Source of the DNA: Rudanella paleaurantiibacter
GTDB lineage: Bacteria > Bacteroidota > Bacteroidia > Cytophagales > Spirosomataceae
DNA: 64,000 nt
Assembly (NCBI RefSeq): GCF_009184635.1
Contig: NZ_WELI01000001.1
Coordinates: 1,054,001 to 1,118,000, forward strand
Reading direction: 5' to 3'
Below are positions 51,546-60,870 of this stretch, piece by piece; the first letter of the stretch is position 1; every line of letters begins with the position of its first letter. The notes beneath the pieces were generated by a model. It had not been told where the DNA came from. It was given only the letters and a program-made list of their open reading frames with translations, and made no database searches. The position numbers and the translations under genes are program-made.

Positions 51546-51763
51546 AAAGACCAATTCTTGGAATATTACCAGCCCACAAACCTAAAGGGCGGCCCGGTCC
51601 TGTCGTCGGGATGACAAAGCAAAGTCTAACTTAATTCTGCTTGCTCACTTAAGAGTTGGAGTTAAGGGCTAAGAATTAAACAACCCTATAGACAGTAGAC
51701 GGCTCAATGAAGGAGGCTTACCCTTTGCTCCTTTCCTCCTTTGCTCCTTTCCTCCCTTTCCCT

Positions 51764-54208
51764 CTAATCCGCCGACTTCCCATCATCATTCGCAATGCGT
51801 TTTTTAGTGCGGGTGGTTTTGTTGGCGTTCATGCGCCCGAAACGCCAGTTGGCCGTTACACGTACGTTGCGGAACGCGTTGTAGCTGCTTGCGTCGGTCA
51901 GGAATGTGGTGGTTCTAAACTGGTTGGTAATCGTGTTGTAGCGGCTCAGGAAGTTTTCGGCGTTGACCGTCAGCACCACTTTGTACTGTTTGAACTCTTT
52001 CCGGGCCGATACCCCGTAGTTATAAAACCCACCCGATTGCCCCTGCAATTGAATCCGGGCCGACTGGTACGAAGCCTGCGCCTGTAGGCTGTAGTTGGCC
52101 CGTAACGACAGGTTGCTGTTCATCGAGAGCCGGTAGCTCCAGTTGCGGTTCTGAATGTTCAGGGCCGCGCTGTTCAAGAGGTTGTAGTTCAGGTTGACAG
52201 TGCCGTTGAGCTGCCAGTTTTTGGCCGGTCGGCCGGCGGCAAACAGGTTGAGCCCGTACGTCGAATTTTTGGCGATGTTCTGGTACGTACTGAACGACAC
52301 ATTGGCCGTATCGACCGTTGTGACCCGTTCGATGGCGTTGTTGGTCATCCGGCCAAACAGGGTCGTATTGATCGAAAGCCCCTTTTTGGTGTAAATGCTG
52401 TAGGTCAGCTCGGCCGAGTGGGCCCGTTCGGGGTCGAGGTAGGGATTACCAAACGACAGGTTTTTGGGGTCGTTGGAATTGATAAACGGGTTCAGAAACA
52501 CGATGTTAGGCCGCTGAATCCGCTGGTTGTAGCTCAGCCGGAGCCGCTGATTGTTGGGCATCCGCTTCGAAATAGCCACGTTGGGCAGCAACACCGGGTA
52601 CTGATCGGTAAAGGTGGTTTGGCTCGACACAAAGTTGGCGTCGATCGCCGTGTACTCGTACCGCCCGCCGAGCGTGTACGTCCAGCGCTTGGAGGTTGTG
52701 ATCCGAAACGAGGTGTAAGCCGCCGTTACCCACTGCCGATAATCGAACTGATTGGCCCGGCGCGGGTCGTCCCGAAAGCCCGTGCTGTCGGTGGCGTTCT
52801 GAAGCTGGAAATCGCTCTGTACGTTCCGCCGGATGCTTTTCACACCTACTTCAAGCGTTTTACGGCCCTTTTTGAACGGGTGCGTGTAGTCGGTCTGAAG
52901 GGTAAATTCGCTTGTCTGATTCAGGTTGGTGTTGCGTTCCCGGTAGTTGATGAACTGATTTTCCGGCAACATATACTGATCGAGGGCGTAGCGGCTGTCG
53001 TTGTCGCTGTTGTTCAGTTGGGCCAGGAATGTAAGGTCCTGCTCAGGCCGTTTGAACAAGCGGGTGTAGTTAAAATTGAAGTCGTAATTCAGGTTTTCGC
53101 CACTATTATCGCTGTAGCGCCGAAACGGCTGCCGGGCCTGCAACCCCTCGTACCGGGTGTCGCGTACCGACGTGCCCACCCGCGACCCGGCCGACAGGCT
53201 TCCGTCGAAACCAAGCTGATTAGTAGAGTCGAGTTCGTAGTCAAAATTAAACGACCCAAATACCGATCGGTTTTCGTTGCGGTAGGTGTTGTTCTGGCGT
53301 AGTTCGCTCACCGACTGGTTGGCCAGCAGGCTTTTACGGACCGAGGCCGAGCCGCCGTCGTTCAGGTTCAGGTTGCCACCCCCGTAGGCCGTAAGCCCCA
53401 CTTTGCCCTGCTTAAGGTTAATATTGCCCCCCACATTGTGCGACCGATTGCCAGTAGTTCCGTTGAGGCCACCCACCAGACCCTGCAAGCGGTTTTTGGT
53501 GATGATGTTGATAATCCCGGCCGTACCTTCGGCATCGTACTTGGCCGAGGGGGCCGTAATTACTTCCACAGATTTGATGGCCTCCGCCGGAATCATCTGC
53601 AGGGCTTCGGCAATGCTGCGGGCCATAATACTCGACGGCTTGTTGTTAATCAGCACCTTAATGCTCGAACTGCCTTTGAGCTGAATGCTACCGTCGGGGT
53701 CGACGCTCAACATGGGCACTTTTTTCATCACGTCGATGGCCGTGCCACCCGCGTTGGAGGGGTCGCTGCCCGCGTTGTACACCACCCGGTCTTCCTTGTC
53801 TTCGATTAGGTCGCGTTGGGCCGTCACAGTCACTTCACCCAGGGTGCGGCTTGTGGTGCGCAGCAGGAGCGGGGGCAGGTCGAGCACCGTAGCCGACGGG
53901 TTGACCGACACCGGATCGAGGGTACGATCTTCGTAGCCAATAAATGTAATCCGTACCCGGTAGCGGCCGGGCGTAATGTTGGCAAACGAAAAGCGGCCCG
54001 ACGCGTCGGTTACATCCCCGGCAATGGGTGGGCCATCGGTAGGCCCAAGCAGGGCGACCGTGGCAAATTCGACAGGTTTGCGGCTGACCGAGTCAATTAC
54101 GCTGCCATTTACCGTGAGGTTACTCTGTGGGGAGCCCGTTGTTGGGAGCGACTGCGCCCCGGCCACGAAGGCCATGAGTAAACAGGCGAGAAGTAAAAAC
54201 TGCTTCAT
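51764..54208 (-). CDS. Outer-membrane beta-barrel protein, TonB-receptor-like (814 aa)
   Basis: The ATG at 54208 begins a signal peptide (MKQFLLLACLLMAFVAGAQS). A carboxypeptidase-like domain (GSVIDSVSRKPVEFATVALL), a plug with APSAKYDAEGTAGIINIITK and a barrel with IQRPNIVFLNPFINSNDPKN follow. It is a clear paralogue of the 976-residue barrel at 9950-12880 but lacks the Pro/Gly-rich N-terminal insert and has a short basic tail (TTRTKKRIANDDGKSAD). No SusD partner adjoins it. It diverges from the ECF sigma gene at 54514. Confidence 0.93.
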   Translation of the reverse strand: MKQFLLLACLLMAFVAGAQSLPTTGSPQSNLTVNGSVIDSVSRKPVEFATVALLGPTDGPPIAGDVTDASGRFSFANITPGRYRVRITFIGYEDRTLDPVSVNPSATVLDLPPLLLRTTSRTLGEVTVTAQRDLIEDKEDRVVYNAGSDPSNAGGTAIDVMKKVPMLSVDPDGSIQLKGSSSIKVLINNKPSSIMARSIAEALQMIPAEAIKSVEVITAPSAKYDAEGTAGIINIITKNRLQGLVGGLNGTTGNRSHNVGGNINLKQGKVGLTAYGGGNLNLNDGGSASVRKSLLANQSVSELRQNNTYRNENRSVFGSFNFDYELDSTNQLGFDGSLSAGSRVGTSVRDTRYEGLQARQPFRRYSDNSGENLNYDFNFNYTRLFKRPEQDLTFLAQLNNSDNDSRYALDQYMLPENQFINYRERNTNLNQTSEFTLQTDYTHPFKKGRKTLEVGVKSIRRNVQSDFQLQNATDSTGFRDDPRRANQFDYRQWVTAAYTSFRITTSKRWTYTLGGRYEYTAIDANFVSSQTTFTDQYPVLLPNVAISKRMPNNQRLRLSYNQRIQRPNIVFLNPFINSNDPKNLSFGNPYLDPERAHSAELTYSIYTKKGLSINTTLFGRMTNNAIERVTTVDTANVSFSTYQNIAKNSTYGLNLFAAGRPAKNWQLNGTVNLNYNLLNSAALNIQNRNWSYRLSMNSNLSLRANYSLQAQASYQSARIQLQGQSGGFYNYGVSARKEFKQYKVVLTVNAENFLSRYNTITNQFRTTTFLTDASSYNAFRNVRVTANWRFGRMNANKTTRTKKRIANDDGKSAD

Positions 54209-54513
54209 TCGTTGTGGAGAGAATCCCTGAGCAAAGAGAAACAAATGCCCTCTCTTACTCATAAAAAAAGCAAGTAGAGGTAAGTGCAAGTGTACACGTT
54301 TATAATGTGGGTTACTGCATCAGTATAAAATGATCTGATTTGGATTTAAGTGTCAGTTGTGAAATGGCACGATTTCTTTAAAATCTGTAATTATTAGGTA
54401 GCTTAGGGGTTCAACGGGCTATTTCTGACCTTCAACTGCAGAGCAATGCCTAGCTAAGCACTTCACGCCAGCCGCCATAACTGCCAACTGCAAACCTTCT
54501 ATATCCAGCCTTC
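54209..54513. other. Divergent intergenic region, barrel gene / ECF sigma
   Basis: The 305 bp are AT-rich compared with the neighbours and should contain both promoters. I found no exact TAnnTTTG box, hairpin or RNA gene. A short period-7 echo (AACTG at about 54478 and 54485) lies near the sigma start. Confidence 0.4.
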
Positions 54514-55125
54514 ATGTCGACACGTAAGCCTGCCTCCACCTATAGCCAATGGGACAATGGCCAGTTGCTGACTGCCCTCACTAATCACGACAGGTTGGCG
54601 TTGGCCGAATTGTATGAGCGATACTGGTACGGCCTGTACCGGGTGGCCTTGCAGAAAACCAACTCCCACGAAGTGGCCGAGGAGTTGGTGCAGGATCTCT
54701 TTGTCGATCTGTGGCAGGGGCGGGCTACCCTTGCCGTACAGCAGGTGGAGGCTTACCTGTTTACGGCCCTGCGCTATGCTGTTGTCGATCACATCCGGCG
54801 GCAGGTGCAGCGCGAGCGGTTTCAACTGTACCAGCAACAACAGATGGGGCAGGCCGACACCGCTACCGAAGAGCTTCTGAATTATCAGGACCTGATTGCG
54901 TTGATTGAAGACGAGTTACAGAAGATGCCCGAAAAAACAGGGCAGATTTTTCGGCTGAGCCGGTACGAAGACCAGTCGATTCCGTCCATTGCCCAATCGC
55001 TCGACCTGTCGGAGAAAGCCGTTGAATACCACCTCAATAAAGCCCTCAAAACCCTGCGGCAAAATCTGACCATGCTGCACTACCCGCTGCCTCTGCTTGG
55101 TTATCTGCTTCGGGAGTGGTCGTAG
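54514..55125 (+). CDS. RNA polymerase ECF sigma factor (203 aa)
   Basis: Region 2 includes ALAELYERYWYGLYRVAL and EVAEELVQDLFVDLWQGR. Region 4 includes MPEKTGQIFRLSRYEDQSIP and AVEYHLNKALKTLRQNL. It is only distantly similar to the sigma factor at 3082-3693. FecR and an STN-bearing SusC follow, but with a bicupin gene inserted between sigma and FecR. It presumably transcribes the SusC-SusD set at the right end. Confidence 0.95.
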   Translation: MSTRKPASTYSQWDNGQLLTALTNHDRLALAELYERYWYGLYRVALQKTNSHEVAEELVQDLFVDLWQGRATLAVQQVEAYLFTALRYAVVDHIRRQVQRERFQLYQQQQMGQADTATEELLNYQDLIALIEDELQKMPEKTGQIFRLSRYEDQSIPSIAQSLDLSEKAVEYHLNKALKTLRQNLTMLHYPLPLLGYLLREWS

Positions 55126-55160
55126 AGCGTGCGTCGTTTCCTGTTTTAAACCGTTTCTGT

Positions 55161-55943
55161 ATGCCCATGTTCCGTATGCGAGCCAGCTTGTTGGGGCTCA
55201 TCCTGCTTGTATGTACCGCCCTGCTTGCCGGTGCCCAACCCATACCGTCGGGGCGTTACGGCTGGAACGAAGCCCCCGTGACCCGCAAGCCGTATACAGA
55301 GCAACGAACCTTGCTGGAAGGCCGCACTACGGACTTCCGACACCTGAAAATTCATGCGACCACGCTCGCCCCGAAGCAGGCCCCGCACCCGGCTCACCGG
55401 CACGACGACGAGGAGCTAATCATTGTAAAGCAGGGCGAGCTGACCGTGACCATTATGGGCAGTACCACCGTACTCGGCCCCGGCAGTATCGCCCTGATTA
55501 TGCCCGGCGACGAGCACGGTTTTGCCAACCGGGGCGATGTGCCGGCCACGTATTACGTGATGCGGTACCAGTCTGAAGCCCCGGCCGATGCCGAGCGAGG
55601 CCGCCGGGCCGGTGGGTCGTTTAGTGTCGACTGGAAAGAGGTGGCCTTTCAGCCGCATGACAAAGGAGGCATCCGACGGATGTTCGACCGGGCTACGGCC
55701 ATGAGCAAACGATTCGAAATGCACGTAACCACGCTGCGTCCGGGCTTGTGGAGCCACCCTCCCCATACGCACCGGGCAGCCGAAATTATTCTGATGATCG
55801 ACAACTCGGCGCAGGAAAGCATCGACGGCACCTTGTACCCCGTTTCGGTGGGCGACTTGCTCTTTCTGGAGGCCAATGTGCCCCATGCTATTCAGAATAC
55901 AGGAGGCAAGGCGTGTATGTACTTTGCCTTTCAATTTGAGTAA
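55161..55943 (+). CDS. Secreted bicupin-domain protein (260 aa)
   Basis: A signal peptide (MPMFRMRASLLGLILLVCTA, cleavage after AGAQ) precedes two cupin barrels. Each has metal-type ligands: HPAHRHDDEELIIVKQGELT in the first and HPPHTHRAAEIILMID in the second, each with a later His (GDEHGF, NVPHAI). Two-domain cupins include ureidoglycine aminohydrolases and dioxygenases, but a periplasmic one fits neither well. The ATG at 55161 is chosen because the upstream 15 codons are not signal-like. It lies 35 bp after the sigma gene and 158 bp before FecR, so it may act on the ligand of the adjacent receptor. Confidence 0.85.
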   Translation: MPMFRMRASLLGLILLVCTALLAGAQPIPSGRYGWNEAPVTRKPYTEQRTLLEGRTTDFRHLKIHATTLAPKQAPHPAHRHDDEELIIVKQGELTVTIMGSTTVLGPGSIALIMPGDEHGFANRGDVPATYYVMRYQSEAPADAERGRRAGGSFSVDWKEVAFQPHDKGGIRRMFDRATAMSKRFEMHVTTLRPGLWSHPPHTHRAAEIILMIDNSAQESIDGTLYPVSVGDLLFLEANVPHAIQNTGGKACMYFAFQFE

Positions 55944-56101
55944 AGGCTGGGAGGGCGGCTAAAAATAGATACCATTTTTTAAAGAAGTTTTTCGCCACAA
56001 ACGTTTGCAGTTGTAAACTTTCCGGGAATTCTTACAATCATTTAGGGTTTACCCCCCTTTCAAACGACATATCGGGCAACTACCTATCTCCCTTCGCCCT
56101 C

Positions 56102-57235
56102 ATGTCTGTAGATGATTTTATCCATTTGCTACGCCGATATGGCCAGCAGGAGTGCTCTCCCGATGAGGTCGACTTGATCGAGCGGTGGTACGACCGGCTC
56201 CGGGCCGATGTAGAGCCCCGCCTGACCCCCGATGAGCGATTTGCCCTTCAGCAATACCTCTGGCAACGTATCGAACGGCGTATGCATATGGCCGAAGCCG
56301 TTGCCGAACTCGAACCTGCCCTGGCCTTTGCCGATGGCCCCGAACTGATTCGGCATCCCTCAACCATAGAGGCCCGGCGGTGGCCGCGGCTGAGCCGTTG
56401 GGCCGTAGCGGCTACGGTGGTGGTAGTCGGGATGGGGGCTGCCCTGTCGTATTACCTCGACAACCGCGACCTGACTGTGCGCGAGGCCTTACCGGCTCTG
56501 ACCGAATTGGTCGTACCCAAAGCCGATGGTACCGATGAATGGCGCAACACCACCCGAAAAAGCCAGAAAATCACGCTCGACGACGGCAGTACCGTACAGC
56601 TCGAACCCGGTAGCCAACTGCATTTTACGGCTCCCGAAGCGGGTACCAAACGCGAGGTATGGCTCACCGGCCGGGCGTTCTTCTGCGTGAAGCGCGACGA
56701 AAAACGGCCGTTTCTGGTCTACACCGGTGCCGTTGTGACGCGGGTATTGGGCACGAGTTTCTGGGTGAATGCCCCCGCCAATACCTCGGCCGTCGATGTG
56801 TCGGTTCGTACGGGGCGGGTGTGGGTGTCGCGGTCGACGGGTGGGTCGGTGGCCGAAACCGGAGCCATTCCCGACGGCCAGGGGGTGGTACTGACGCCCA
56901 ATCAGCAGGTTACGTTTTACACCGACAAAAGCCAGTGGGATACCGGCCTGGTGGCCCGGCCCGAACCGCTCAAGGTGGAGGGAGGAGCCCCGGCCGAGAT
57001 CCGGTTTGGGTTTGACGAAAGCCCGCTGCCCGATGTGCTCAAAGCCTTTGCAGACCAATATGGTATCCAGATCACGGCGGCCGACAACCTGCTCGAAAAC
57101 TGCCGGTTTACGGGCGACATCAGCGGTCAGCCTTTCTTTACCCAGCTCGAACTCGTTTGCCGGGCTATCAACGCCAGTTACGAGGTGGTTGGTACCCGAA
57201 TTCAGATCAGCGGCCCCGGCTGTAATCCATACTGA
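56102..57235 (+). CDS. FecR-family anti-sigma factor (377 aa)
   Basis: Cytoplasmic N-terminus (MSVDDFIHLLRRYGQQECSP), one membrane helix near 98-116 (WAVAATVVVVGMGAALSYYL), a FecR domain (ITLDDGSTVQLEPGSQLHF, LTGRAFFCVKRDEKRPFLVY; first parts) and a C-terminal DUF4974-type STN-interacting domain (FGFDESPLPDVLKAFADQYG). It is followed 101 bp later by the SusC with an STN domain. It probably controls the sigma factor encoded two genes upstream. Confidence 0.95.
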   Translation: MSVDDFIHLLRRYGQQECSPDEVDLIERWYDRLRADVEPRLTPDERFALQQYLWQRIERRMHMAEAVAELEPALAFADGPELIRHPSTIEARRWPRLSRWAVAATVVVVGMGAALSYYLDNRDLTVREALPALTELVVPKADGTDEWRNTTRKSQKITLDDGSTVQLEPGSQLHFTAPEAGTKREVWLTGRAFFCVKRDEKRPFLVYTGAVVTRVLGTSFWVNAPANTSAVDVSVRTGRVWVSRSTGGSVAETGAIPDGQGVVLTPNQQVTFYTDKSQWDTGLVARPEPLKVEGGAPAEIRFGFDESPLPDVLKAFADQYGIQITAADNLLENCRFTGDISGQPFFTQLELVCRAINASYEVVGTRIQISGPGCNPY

Positions 57236-57249
57236 GATAGACTGTCTAT

Positions 57250-57295
57250 GCCCATTCACCCAATCACGCATTCGCTAATTCACTCATTTACAATG
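57250..57295. repeat. Period-8 short tandem repeat before susC
   Basis: ATTC-type tetramers recur every 8 bp at 57254, 57262, 57270, 57278 and 57286 (ATTCACCC, AATCACGC, ATTCGCTA, ATTCACTC, ATTTACAA). It lies between fecR and susC, in the leader. Confidence 0.7.
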
Positions 57296-57336
57296 TCAGT
57301 CAAACCGTTTTACCACATAATCCCTTCTGCCAATCT

Positions 57337-60300
57337 ATGATGTTTTTCTACCCCACTCGACCGGGCCTGCTGGGCAGGATACTGACGTTGAGTTTGTCCC
57401 TGTGTCTGCTGACTCTGCTCACGGCCGTTGCGTATGGCCGCGAACCCGGCGGTCAGGATTTGCTGCAACGGCCCGTGACCATCAATGTGCAGGCCGTACC
57501 GATGAAAACGGCGCTCAAAGAGCTCGAACGCCTGACCGAAGTCCGAATTGTGTACAGCCCCAATACCGTGCCGGCCAACCGGCGGGTAAGCCTCTCGCTC
57601 ACCAATCAGCGGTTGGCGGTGGCCCTCGAAACCCTGCTAAAGCCCGTTGGCCTAAACTATCAGGTGCTGAGCGGGCAGGTACTCATTACAACCCAGCCCC
57701 CGGCACCCCAGCCAACCCCCGACAATGGGCAGGCGCTGAACGAGTCGGTGGCGCCGGCTGAGCGTATCGTGACGGGTACCGTAACCGACGAGAAAGGCGA
57801 ACGGCTACCCGGTGTAACGGTGGTGGTGAAGGGCCTGCAACGCGGGGCCACCACCAACGTGGAAGGTCAGTACCGGGTAAGTGTGCCCGATAACGTGAAT
57901 GAGCTGGTTTTTAGTTACGTTGGCTACCTGACAAAAGAAGTGACGATCGGCAACAAAACCGCCGTGAACGTGGTGTTGCAAACCGACGAAAAGTCGCTCG
58001 AAGAGGTGGTCGTGGTGGGGTACGGTACGCAGAAAAAAAGCGAACAAACGGCCGCCATCAGCAGCATTGGAGGAGATGAAATCGTGAAAGCGCCCGTAAC
58101 CGATGCCTCGAACGCACTCGTGGGGCGCGTGCCGGGCCTGTTTGCCCAGCAGATCAGCGGTCGGCCGGGTATCAACGGGGCCAACATCACCATCCGGGGC
58201 CGGGCTTCGACCAACTCGGCGGCTCTGATTATCGTGGACGGGGTGGAACGCCAAAGTTTCGGCGATATTGACCCGAACGAGATCGAGTCGATTTCGGTGC
58301 TCAAAGATGCCTCATCGACCGCCCTGTTTGGTATCAAAGGGGCCAATGGGGTTATTATCGTGACCACCAAAACGGGTAAAACTGGTAAGCCACGGGTATC
58401 GTACTCGGGCAACGTGGGCCGGGTTAACTTTACGCAGGTGCCTGAATTTCTGGACGCCTACGAGAGTGCCATGCTCCACAACGAAGGCGAAGAAAACCTG
58501 ATCAAATACGGGTTGGTGCCGCCCAGTTTCCAGAAAGTGTTTACGGCCGAAGACCTCCGCATTTTCAAGGAAGGCACCGGCGATCGTCTGTTGTACCCCA
58601 ATACCAACTGGTTCAAAGCCGTTACGCGCCCGTACTGGTTCCGTACGCAGCACAACCTGAACTTTACCGGAGGCTCCAAAGCGATCAAGTACTTCGTATC
58701 CATGGGCTATCTGTTTGAAGATGGCGGGTTTAAGGATTTTGATACGCCGTCGGGCTACAAAACCAACCCCTCGTACACCCGCTACAACTTCCGCTCCAAC
58801 CTCGACCTGAACCTGACAAAAACTACCACGTTGAGCCTGCGTTTGGGTGGCCGTCTGGAAGGACGCTACTCGTTTGTAGCCAACTCGGGTCAGGGCGATT
58901 TGCGGCAGCGGTTCGAGAGTGGACCGGAGTACCTGCTTACCCGGATGTACGCCATCCCGGCCTGGATGATTCCGTTCTATCCCGAATACACCAACCCGAA
59001 AACGCCCGAAGACCGGCGGCTCGACAATACCCTTAACCATATTGAAGACTTCGGGCGGGCGGGTGTAAATACCTTCAATCCCTACGCCGTGATGAGGCGG
59101 AACGGGTACGCCGATTACCGCAACAACGCTATTGAAAGCGTGTTTGTGCTCGATCAGAAACTCGATTTCATCACCAAGGGGCTTGGTTTCAAAGCCACCT
59201 TCGGGTACGATGCCTACATTGCCGGGGTGCGGGGCCAAACGGGTGCCTACGCGGCCTATAACGTCGATCGGGCCACGGGCACGCTGGTGCTGGCTCGGAA
59301 CTCGTTCGAAGATCCGCTCGGTGGCGTAACCTCTCAGAACTACGGCTACATCAAAACCAACCTCCAGCTGGCGCTCAACTACGCCCGGTCGTTTGGGAAG
59401 CACAACGTGTCGGGGGTAGCGGTGGCGCAGCGCGAGTTGCGCGGTGCCGAGGGCGCACAGGCTCCGTTTGCCAACGAAGGTCTGGTGTTGCGGGCCACCT
59501 ACAACTATGCCAGCAAGTATTTTGTCGAGCTGAACGGATCGTACAACGGCTCTGAAAACTACCCAAAAGCCGAGCGATACGGCTTGTTCCCGGCTATCTC
59601 GGCCGGCTGGACCGTGAGCGAAGAGTCGTTTTTGAAAGGGGCTAAGTGGATCGACTACCTCAAGCTGCGTGGTTCATACGGCCTGATCGGATATGGTAAC
59701 GTGGGCGGCACCCGCTTTATCTACCTCGACGAATACTCGAACGGCGGCAGTGACCCCGACGCCAGCGCCAACTCCATTCCGAACCGGCGCGTGCGTTTCG
59801 GTACGGCGAGTGCCAACGTACTTTACCCGGTGGTATGGCACAGCCGCTCGGGCAACCCCGACGTGACCTGGGAGAAGTCGATCAAGCGCAACTTCGGGGT
59901 CGAAGCGGCCTTCTTGCGCAACCGGCTCTCGATCACGGCTGATATTTTCGACGAAAAGCGGTACGACATTCTGCTCGCCCGTAACAACTCGGCTTTGGTG
60001 ATCTACGGCGAATCGCTGCCGTCGAGCAACTACGGCGAGAACTACAACGCGGGTTACGAGTTCGAAACCAGCTTCAAAGACGCCAAGGGTAATTTCCGGT
60101 ACGGCATCAACGTGCAGTACACCCACGCCAAAAACCGGATTGTGCGCACCGATGAACCCATCAATCTGCCCGAAAACCAGAAAAACACGGGCCAGGCTAT
60201 CGGACAGTTCCGGGGGTACAAAGTAATCGGCTTTTACCAGAGCCTCGAAGACATCGCCAACAGCCCGCAGAGCCGGGTCAACGGGGCCGTGATTCCGGGC

Positions 60301-60864
60301 GATTTCAAATTCGCTGACCTGAACGAAGACGGCATTATCGACGATCAGGACCGGGCACCCATTGGCTACGCCGACGTGCCCCAGAACGTGTTCGGTATCG
60401 AGCCCAACTTTGGTTACAAGGGTTTTACCGTATCGGCCCTGTTTCAGGGGGTGACCAAGGTGAACTCCAACGTGTTTTTTGCGGGCGGTAACTACTACTC
60501 GGCCATGCTGAACCGCTGGACACCCGAAAACGCTCAGAACGCTACCTGGCCCGCTATTCGGCCCCGCTCGACGGCTGCACCCAGCTACTCGTTCAACGAT
60601 TATCTGATGCAGGACGCCAGCTACCTCAAACTCCGCAACGTGGAGGTGAGCTACGCCGTACCGGCCGCTTTTGCCAAGCGCCTGAACATGGAAACCCTGC
60701 GGATTTACGTAACAGGCCAGAACCTGTTTACCTGGACCAAGTTTGTGGGCCTCGACCCCGAAAACAACCAGAACGGCACCGTTGCCGGCTCGTTCTTCGC
60801 GGGTCCGAACAATGCCATCCCCGTAAGCCGGACGTTTAACCTCGGTGTAAACATCCAATTCTGA
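57337..60864 (+). CDS. SusC/RagA-family TonB-dependent receptor with STN domain (1175 aa)
   Basis: A signal peptide (LGRILTLSLSLCLLTLLTAV) is followed by an STN domain at about 45-120 (VTINVQAVPMKTALKELERL), a carboxypeptidase-like domain at about 145-220, the plug (IESISVLKDASSTALFGIKG, NGVIIVTTKTGKTG) and a complete barrel ending FNLGVNIQF. Two ATGs at 57337 and 57340 are equivalent candidates. It is paired with SusD 6 bp downstream and with the FecR/sigma pair upstream, giving a self-regulated polysaccharide- or peptide-uptake locus. Confidence 0.96.
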   Translation: MMFFYPTRPGLLGRILTLSLSLCLLTLLTAVAYGREPGGQDLLQRPVTINVQAVPMKTALKELERLTEVRIVYSPNTVPANRRVSLSLTNQRLAVALETLLKPVGLNYQVLSGQVLITTQPPAPQPTPDNGQALNESVAPAERIVTGTVTDEKGERLPGVTVVVKGLQRGATTNVEGQYRVSVPDNVNELVFSYVGYLTKEVTIGNKTAVNVVLQTDEKSLEEVVVVGYGTQKKSEQTAAISSIGGDEIVKAPVTDASNALVGRVPGLFAQQISGRPGINGANITIRGRASTNSAALIIVDGVERQSFGDIDPNEIESISVLKDASSTALFGIKGANGVIIVTTKTGKTGKPRVSYSGNVGRVNFTQVPEFLDAYESAMLHNEGEENLIKYGLVPPSFQKVFTAEDLRIFKEGTGDRLLYPNTNWFKAVTRPYWFRTQHNLNFTGGSKAIKYFVSMGYLFEDGGFKDFDTPSGYKTNPSYTRYNFRSNLDLNLTKTTTLSLRLGGRLEGRYSFVANSGQGDLRQRFESGPEYLLTRMYAIPAWMIPFYPEYTNPKTPEDRRLDNTLNHIEDFGRAGVNTFNPYAVMRRNGYADYRNNAIESVFVLDQKLDFITKGLGFKATFGYDAYIAGVRGQTGAYAAYNVDRATGTLVLARNSFEDPLGGVTSQNYGYIKTNLQLALNYARSFGKHNVSGVAVAQRELRGAEGAQAPFANEGLVLRATYNYASKYFVELNGSYNGSENYPKAERYGLFPAISAGWTVSEESFLKGAKWIDYLKLRGSYGLIGYGNVGGTRFIYLDEYSNGGSDPDASANSIPNRRVRFGTASANVLYPVVWHSRSGNPDVTWEKSIKRNFGVEAAFLRNRLSITADIFDEKRYDILLARNNSALVIYGESLPSSNYGENYNAGYEFETSFKDAKGNFRYGINVQYTHAKNRIVRTDEPINLPENQKNTGQAIGQFRGYKVIGFYQSLEDIANSPQSRVNGAVIPGDFKFADLNEDGIIDDQDRAPIGYADVPQNVFGIEPNFGYKGFTVSALFQGVTKVNSNVFFAGGNYYSAMLNRWTPENAQNATWPAIRPRSTAAPSYSFNDYLMQDASYLKLRNVEVSYAVPAAFAKRLNMETLRIYVTGQNLFTWTKFVGLDPENNQNGTVAGSFFAGPNNAIPVSRTFNLGVNIQF

Positions 60865-60870
60865 CGACTC

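Larger units (their letters stand above)
50282..51618 (-). mobile_element. IS110-family insertion element between two REP-like arms
   Basis: The element contains the transposase (50353-51360) and about 240 bp of non-coding 5' DNA. IS110 elements lack terminal inverted repeats and target duplications, so the exact ends cannot be set. The coordinates given run from one REP-like arm (TTTGTCATTCCGACGAAGGA, 50282-50301) to its inverted partner (51598-51618, TTTGTCATCCCGACGACAGG on the minus strand), which I read as target sequence; the element lies between. Composition is lower in GC than the surroundings. Confidence 0.75.
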
